Shown in pieces: positions 57,780 through 64,000 of a stretch of 64,000 bases of DNA. The stretch covers positions 175,491,235 through 175,555,234 of the forward strand of contig OW799233.1 of NCBI GenBank assembly GCA_941918925.1, read 5' to 3'. The DNA comes from Phyto melanocephala. Lineage: Eukaryota > Arthropoda > Insecta > Diptera > Rhinophoridae. The notes beneath the pieces were generated by a model that worked only from the letters and a program-made list of their open reading frames with translations, did no database searches and was not told the origin of the DNA. The position numbers were made by a program, and so were the translations under genes. Positions within the stretch are counted from its first letter, which is position 1. Each line of letters begins with the position of its first letter.

Positions 57780-59065
57780 CAGTGTTGCCACAACCAACAA
57801 AATTTTACAACCAAATTTTGTTAAAAATGTAACCAAAGGAGGAAAAAAAATAACCAAAATTAAAAATTATTTTGATTTTATTAAATTTGTTTTTTTATAT
57901 TATTTCATATTTTAATGAAAAATAGTAAATAGAATTAAAACAAATTTAAAATTCATACTATGTTGCGAAAAACAAAATTTTATAAGTTTTTAAAACAAAG
58001 TTTTGGCAGACCAGACATAATGGGAATCATTTTGATTTTTGCACAATTTGTTTGATTGCATGACATTATTGATTGTTTGTAATTCAAGCTTATTTCTAAA
58101 TTTACCTTTCATCAAACTAAGCTGTGAAAAAATTCTTTCTGCAGCAGCTGAACTATGGGCAGACATTAAATTTTGAAAAAAATAAATGAGTTCTTCGAAA
58201 CACTTTTCGTTCATTGCATTTTTATGTTTGAAAACTTTATCTTAAAACTCAACAATACTTATATCACTGTCTATAATAAAATGTAAAAATCTTAATAGTT
58301 TCCTTTGGAATAAAATTTTTTCTTCATTACCACCTATTAAATTTGGGAATGACAATAACAAACGTTCCAAACTTATCTCTTAACTACTTAAAAGATTATT
58401 TGATGTAATTATCTCAAGGGTTTTAAAATATTTTCTTGAAAAATCGAATCGTTTTAAAGTTTCCATTAAAAGTTCAAAACTGTTGTATATCTTTTTTAAT
58501 TTTATGCTTTTGCGACCTTGATAGGCTACTTTTTTGCTTACTTGCTACTTCAGTGCAATGTGAAACAAACATATTTTAAAGCGCGATTTGAAAAATTAAC
58601 ATATAAAATACATAATGTATATGCATATTAAAATTTTAGTGAAAATTAACCAAAATCAAAAAAAAAGTACACATCTACACCAGTGAAACAAGCCGAGACA
58701 AAATTTTCGGCGGCGGCGGCTGAGCAGTTTTTAAGCGGCGGCGGCTATAAGAAATTTAAATCGGCGGCTCAAAATTTCAAAGTGACGTCACTAAAAATTT
58801 TTTTAAAAAATTCTAATGGTAAAATATTGCTAAATTTTTCATCACTTTTTCGAAGAAAATTTCTTCTTGAGTCGACTGAAGTTGATCAAAACGGCGGCTT
58901 TCTTGAGCCGTTTTAAGCCGACGAAAACGGCGGCGGCGTGGACATTGAAAAAATACCCGGCGGCGGCGCGCCGTCGGCTCTGAGCCGGTCGACTTGTTAC
59001 ACTGATCTACACATCAGAAAAACAATAACCAATTTTGGTTAAAAGTAACCAAACCGGCAATACTG
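57780..59065 (-). mobile_element. hAT element with transposase remnant
   Basis: CAGTGTTGCCACAACC at the left and CCGGCAATACTG at the right, flanked by a perfect 8-bp duplication GGTGTAAC (57772-57779 and 59066-59073). On the minus strand 58214-57990 encodes SAHSSAAAERIFSQLSLMKG followed by KFRNKLELQTINNVM, the C-terminal hAT dimerisation motif. Upstream minus-strand sequence to about 58600 is degenerate and likely carries more of the transposase. AACCAAATTTTGTTA-type words near both ends may be subterminal repeats. A second hAT-like element is inserted at 58681. Confidence 0.9.
58681..59004. mobile_element. GC-rich hAT-like MITE nested in the hAT element
   Basis: CAGTGAAACAAGCCGA at the left and TCGACTTGTTACACTG at the right, with perfect 8-bp flanks ATCTACAC (58673-58680 and 59005-59012). 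324 bp. The ends are rich in GGCGGCGGC and GCCGGC, in sharp contrast to the surroundings. The plus frame at 58683-58916 reads this repeat (Ala/Gly runs) and is not a gene. Confidence 0.9.
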
Positions 59066-59074
59066 GGTGTAACA

Positions 59075-60626
59075 CCAAAAATCATATTGCCACACTTTAA
59101 AACTAAATCTTCTGTTCGGCGAAGAATATTGATTAACAGTAGATGGCGAATATTAAGAGAAACAGTACAGCCAAGTTTATTGTTAAATAACGTGTATAAT
59201 TAAAACATGGTATATAAGTGAATTTTTTTAAAAATGCATTTTAAGACTCTTTATTTAAATACTTTATATATATATATATTTATTTATTTATTTAAACCCT
59301 TATTAAATATATAAAATTATAAAAAAATCATATTGTTTTAGAAGACACAGAGAAAAAATTAAAATAAAAGTAATATAATTGCAAAATAAATCTAGTTTTT
59401 TTTATTTTGATAATTTTTTATTAGTGTAATCAATTTTTATGATCTATGTTTAGATTTAGTTTTTTCTTTTTTGCAAACTATTTTGATGTTCCTAATATAT
59501 GTATATTATTTATATTCTTATTTTCGATTTTTTTATTTATTTATTCATTCATTGTTTTTTATGTTAAGTAAACTGTATAGTAATTTAAATTAAATTACAT
59601 CGAGTAAAATCGTACTTAAAACTGAAGAAGCAACTGGAATAAATGAGACAGCTAAAATAAAACGTAATTTAAACTAATATGAATTCAATTTAAATACTCG
59701 TTACACATCACAAACTATGTATGTAGATATATTAAATAGAACAAATAAATTAGAAACCCAAAAAGGGACTAAATGAAACTTAATAAAATTAAATAGACTT
59801 TTAAATACAGTTTATAAAGAAAAAAAAATTAAATTAACTTTATAAAAATTAAAAAAAAAATATTGTGTTTTATTTTATTAACCAACTACCAGAAATTGAG
59901 TGAGACGGTAGGTAAGTTTGAAGAAAAAGGTAAAATATATGTATACCATATGAAAATTTGAAGCAGAAAAATAGAGTTGGCATGTTGTATGCATGAAGGA
60001 AAACCCGATGGATTTTAGAGGGCGGGAAAAATAAGCTTTTGCAGAAACTTACAACTAATTCTTCACATATGATTTTCTCAATCTATTACCTCTCTGTTGA
60101 TGTTGTTGTTCTTGTTATAGATTAGTGTGTTTTATAGTTGATTTTTTTATATTTTTTCACTTTTTTGTTAAATAATTTTTATTTAGCTACTACAAACTTT
60201 AAAAATAAAAAAAAAATATTTTTTTCGATTTCTTGTTTTTTTTTATAAATATTTTCTTATATATTTTGTGTCCACAATTAAGATCGATTGATTAAAACAG
60301 CAATCGTTTTATTAAAATCGAAAGCACATTTTAATCAATCGCCATCACGTCTTCATTATTACCATATATTATGGTCTATCTAAATGTCTCTGAATGTGGC
60401 GGACATTAAAAAAAATTTAGACTTTTTGTTTAAAAATATCAGTAGATTTTACATTTATGTTCTCATCCTTATTATTTGTTATATCCGTTATTACTTTTGT
60501 TGTTGTTTTGTTTAAGTTTAGATTTATTATTTAAATTTACTGTTGTGTTTTTGTTATTTTGGGTTTTTTTTTGTTTGTTTATATTATAATAAAATAATGA
60601 TTCACAATAAGTTGGGGTGTAATTAT
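59075..60626 (-). other. Rab1: Probable Rab1 3' UTR and downstream region
   Basis: AT-rich sequence directly after the Rab1 stop codon on the minus strand, free of recognisable mobile elements. Several TTTATT words (AATAAA on the minus strand) occur, for example at about 59278-59300 and 59535-59550. The cleavage site cannot be chosen from sequence alone. Confidence 0.45.
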
Positions 60627-60824
60627 TCAGCAACAACCAGACTTGGTGTTTTCAACTGGACGCCCTTGGTCTATTTTAACTTTGCTGGCATTTTCGGTAG
60701 CGCTTGATGGTGGTCCAACGCGATTCTTAATCTCAGCCGCCATTGTCATGAAGGCCTGCTCCACATTAGTGGCGCTTTTGGCTGAAGTTTCAAGGAATGG
60801 AATGCCTAGCTGATTTGCATATTC
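60627..60824 (-). CDS. Rab1: Rab1 small GTPase, last coding exon
   Basis: On the minus strand the exon starts after the acceptor CTTTTACAG at 60824 and ends with TGA at 60629-60627. It has 65 codons in phase 0: [40 protein letters not shown], then a variable tail ending NTKSGCC. ETSAK is the G5 motif that contacts the guanine base. The C-terminal Cys-Cys is the double geranylgeranylation site that anchors Rab1 to ER and Golgi membranes, where it controls ER-to-Golgi vesicle tethering. The sequence is nearly identical to fly Rab1 as I recall it. The P-loop, switch regions and the G4 NKxD motif are on exons beyond 64000. It converges with ETHR, with 9.5 kb between the stop codons. Confidence 0.95.
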   Translation of the reverse strand, partial: EYANQLGIPFLETSAKSATNVEQAFMTMAAEIKNRVGPPSSATENASKVKIDQGRPVENTKSGCC

Positions 60825-62345
60825 CTGTAAAAGAAAAGATTTTAATATTTATAACTTCAACAAATAAAAGTTACAAAAAAAACAAAGCAAATAAATTATA
60901 TCTATGAATTGTGAGAAACCTTTGGGATATGCTCTTTCCGTTCTCTTCTTAAATTTAAAGTTTTTAATCTAAACATTGAATATTATTGTTCAAAATTAAC
61001 GTTTTCATTTTTATATTACTTTGAATTATAATAAATAAAATAAAATAATATATGTACTCTTTACTCTTCTATTAAGGCGTCACAATGGACCGTATTGGTC
61101 TCTGCCAATTATTATTAGCCTTATTAACCTAACCTAATAAAAATATTTAGAAACAAAATGGTTGACCTTTCTAAAGAACACAGAAATTGTATGCAATGTT
61201 TATATAAATAATTATTCCCAATTTTCATATTCCATAATATATCGATCTGGCAATATCGGTCATACATAACACACCAAGATACAAGAGAAAGAAAGATGTG
61301 AAAGAGTAATGTCAAATATGTCCCTTCAATTCGCATTACGTGGGATACTTATTACCCCGTACTTCCTAGGACACTATTCACCTTTAAACTCGTCCCTTCA
61401 TGTAAACTGATTTTAACTGTACACACAAAACATAAATCAAAACAACAGCAAAGTAGAGGTCGAAAAATATTTTCATTTAACATTTTTCAAGTATTTTCTA
61501 AAAAAATCTGTATAAGTAATATTATTACATATTTTCTTTAATAGGTTTATCAACAGGAAGTCTAAGTCGTGACTTCACCACTTTTGCAAGATTTTTCCCT
61601 TGTGTCATGGTGCTTATCGCTCCATATTCGCAATTTTTGGCTCAAAAAACGAAAACAAAATAAACATTCAAGCATCCTAAACGAAACATTTATATATACA
61701 CACATGCATGGCATATTTCCAACTCCTCCAATTAATACATTTGTTTACTAATTAATTTTTTTTATTTTACTTCTGTTGTCGTGAACCTTTTACCAAGAGA
61801 CTAAAGAAAGACATTCATGTCACTGGTTTTAGTCTTGCGCAAATGCAAAATTTTTAACAGCAACTATGTATAAAATTATTTTTTATTAAATTTAAATTTT
61901 GCATCATCTCTAAACTAGTGCGAAAATATATAGCCACATGCAACAGCTACTTTTTTTTTTTTTTTGTCTAAGGTATGTCGGTGATTTAAGTATCTAAAAA
62001 AGACGACAGCCGCGGCAATAAGGTATAATTAAAACAATTAAGTTTTTAATAACATATTTGTAGATATAAATAAGTACAAATCAACTTTAAGCTATTAATG
62101 GAAGAATGGAATTAAGGCAGAATCGACCACAGCTATAGAATGAATTAAATTAAGTAGCCACTAAAGGACTAACGTTATAAAGAATTTAATCTTTAGAATC
62201 ACAATGGAAATCTTTACAAGGCACAGTATACTGACTGTAGTTGTTGTAGTTGTAGAAATTGGGTAATTCGAATTACTTTATTACTTATTGATAGACTAAA
62301 AAAGTATTTCGAAATATTTTTATCCCTAACCTATAACTTGTCTCT
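60825..62345 (-). other. Rab1: Rab1 intron, no other exon seen
   Basis: AT-rich intron upstream (on the minus strand) of the last Rab1 exon. I searched for minus-strand codons of the preceding Rab1 segment and found none. Open frames at 61124-61336 and 61569-61751 have no domain. Confidence 0.6.
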
Positions 62346-62348
62346 TTT

Positions 62349-63730
62349 TATACCACCACCAAAAAGAAATGTGGGGGTATATTCATTTTGTCATTCCGTT
62401 TGTAACACATCGAAATATTAATTTGTGGCCCCATAAAGTATATACTTTCTGCATCAGGGTTTAATTTTATGACGATCTAGCTATGCCCATCCGTCTGTCC
62501 ATCTGTTAAAAGCACGATAGAGGTCGGACCGAAAAAGCTAGGTGCTCAAATATTTCCAGAATATTTCTTATACACAATGTTTGCTTGCTCTTTAAAATAG
62601 GCTTAATCGGAGTTTTAGGAAGAGAGTTATAGTTCGTATTGCAAGATTAGGTAAAAAAACCATGTCCTTCCAACATTGAATAAAATGCAATTGTGTTCAA
62701 ATGCATTAACGTAGAGCCATGAAACTTCGAATGTATATTTCCTGAGTAAAAAAAATATTTTCTTCGAAAATTGCTTAAATCTATTAGTTATGAAAGTAGT
62801 TATAGATCAAAATGAACTTAAATTTATACCGCACAGTGTATTTTTGGTATATTTAAAATTTAAAACGTAATAAAATTGACAAAATGAATGAATTTGAAAT
62901 TTTGCAGACATTGCTTTTTGGTCAAAGACTTTGTTCTAACGGAAAATAAATGTAACACGCCCACTTCCCATATAACGATTTATATTAAATTCATATAATT
63001 TCTCTATGTATAAAGATTTTGGAAGAAAAAAGGACTCTATATTTAAATATCTGAGTTGAGTTTATTGGCAGAAACTATTTTGACACGCCTACTATAGCGC
63101 CCACTTTTTACGTTATCTGCTGTTAATGAAATTTAAAAGCTTATAAAACCAACAAAATTAGAGGTATAATGATGAAATTTCGTACTTATAGCTTTCTAGG
63201 CATTCCCTTCCTACCACGCCTACCTCTCATATAATTTTTATCTTAAATTCATATCTGTGGCTTGGTGCTAAAAGGGCCAATGTCACTTTTTTGCTCTTTT
63301 GAGTTAATCATTGCATTAGATTTGTTTTCTTGCTCTATTTCATTATGGTAAAACAGCTAAGTCATACTTAACCCAGAACAGCGTCATAAATAAAATGCTG
63401 GCCAATGTCACTATGAAAGAACCTATAAAAGTTAAAGTTCAATTCCAATTTTCTCAAAAGTAAATATTTTAACATTGATATTTAGATAGATAGATATTTA
63501 GATCCAAGCCACAGATATATATGTGGAAGAATAAAGGACTTTATTGAAATATTTATTTATTTATTAGCAGAAACTATATTGACACGCCTACTTTAATGCC
63601 CACTTTAATTAAAAGACTTAACTTACGAAAATATTTTACTAGCATATCGAATACGAGATTATATCATAGCGATTATAACAAAATAATAAATTTTGTGCTA
63701 TAGAAGTACATTAAATTGGTAGTGGGTATA
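62349..63730. repeat. Dispersed repeat, family F2, copy 2
   Basis: Begins TATACCACCACCAAAAAG and ends ATTGGTAGTGGGTATA, an inverted match to the start. Shares GTCATTCCGTTTGTAACAC, CTAGCTATGCCCATCCGTCT and ACGCCTACTTTAATGCCCAC with 56763-57600. About 1.4 kb. The interior has repeated CACGCCTAC..GCCCACTTT words. It lies in the Rab1 intron. Confidence 0.7.
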
Positions 63731-64000
63731 CAAAATTCGAAATCTATAAAACAAATTAAGTACATTAAAAGCTTATTGAGCACTGGTAACGATTAAATCT
63801 TAAGAGGATATATTTTCTGGGAAAACAGCATATTGCAATTTTTCCATTTTTACACAATTGTGCTTTTGGTACAGGGTTTAGTATCGGTTGCAGACCAAAG
63901 GTGTTAACCATACTTTTATAAGTATTCCGCGATTCCATGATATCTGTAGTTATTACAACATTTCACTTAGAATACGGAAAAGAATGGATTATTACTAATT

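Noticed and set aside
58683..58916. 77-codon frame with Ala and Gly runs
   Set aside because: It is a reading of the GGC-rich end of a non-autonomous hAT-like MITE bounded by ATCTACAC duplications.

Overview
The window looks like nuclear DNA from a higher fly (Diptera). It is very AT-rich, has long introns, and is packed with Tc1/mariner, hAT, LINE, Penelope-like and short inverted-repeat elements of the kind common in calyptrate flies (blow flies, house flies and relatives). The order rests on the two genes that can be recognised. The calyptrate placement is an inference from repeat load and intron size.

Two host genes are present. The plus strand carries most of a gene for the ecdysis-triggering-hormone receptor (ETHR), a rhodopsin-family GPCR. 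Two shared internal exons (1835-1997 and 3979-4159) encode the segment from the end of TM1 through TM4. They splice in the same phase to either of two alternative last exons, at 19751-20711 and at 50230-51172. Each last exon supplies ECL2, TM5-7 and its own C-terminal tail. The window therefore shows the two-isoform architecture known for insect ETHR, with the last exons 29.5 kb apart. The first coding exon (N-terminus and most of TM1) lies upstream of position 1. The minus strand carries the last coding exon of Rab1 (60627-60824), ending in a prenylatable Cys-Cys. ETHR and Rab1 are convergent. The rest of Rab1 lies beyond 64000.

Everything else is intron, UTR or intergenic DNA filled with repeats. 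Region by region: 0-4.2 kb, dispersed repeats, a foldback element and a small terminal-inverted-repeat (TIR) element around the two shared exons. 4.6-10.9 kb, three copies of a dispersed repeat (family F1) and two LINE remnants, including a four-deep nest at 7.2-9.6 kb. 13.6-18.5 kb, a TIR element, a mariner remnant and a 9-bp-TSD element with inverted Penelope-like sequence inside. 19.7-22.2 kb, the first ETHR last exon and then a 5'-truncated Penelope-like element with a GIY-YIG domain. 23.3-25.1 kb, a less AT-rich block with a 19-bp minisatellite and a second mariner copy. 27-43 kb, MITEs and hAT-like elements. 43-49.7 kb, three copies of an element built of ~120-bp monomers. 50.2-51.2 kb, the second ETHR last exon. 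51.7-59.1 kb, more mariner and hAT remnants. 59-64 kb, the Rab1 3' region and intron.

The most unusual signal is a hammerhead-ribozyme-like core (CUGANGA, stem II, GAAA). It occurs at three loci: next to the Penelope-like endonuclease, inside the 9-bp-TSD element, and twice, in opposite orientations, inside a perfect 130-bp inverted repeat. No tRNA, rRNA, CRISPR or bacterial-type feature was found.
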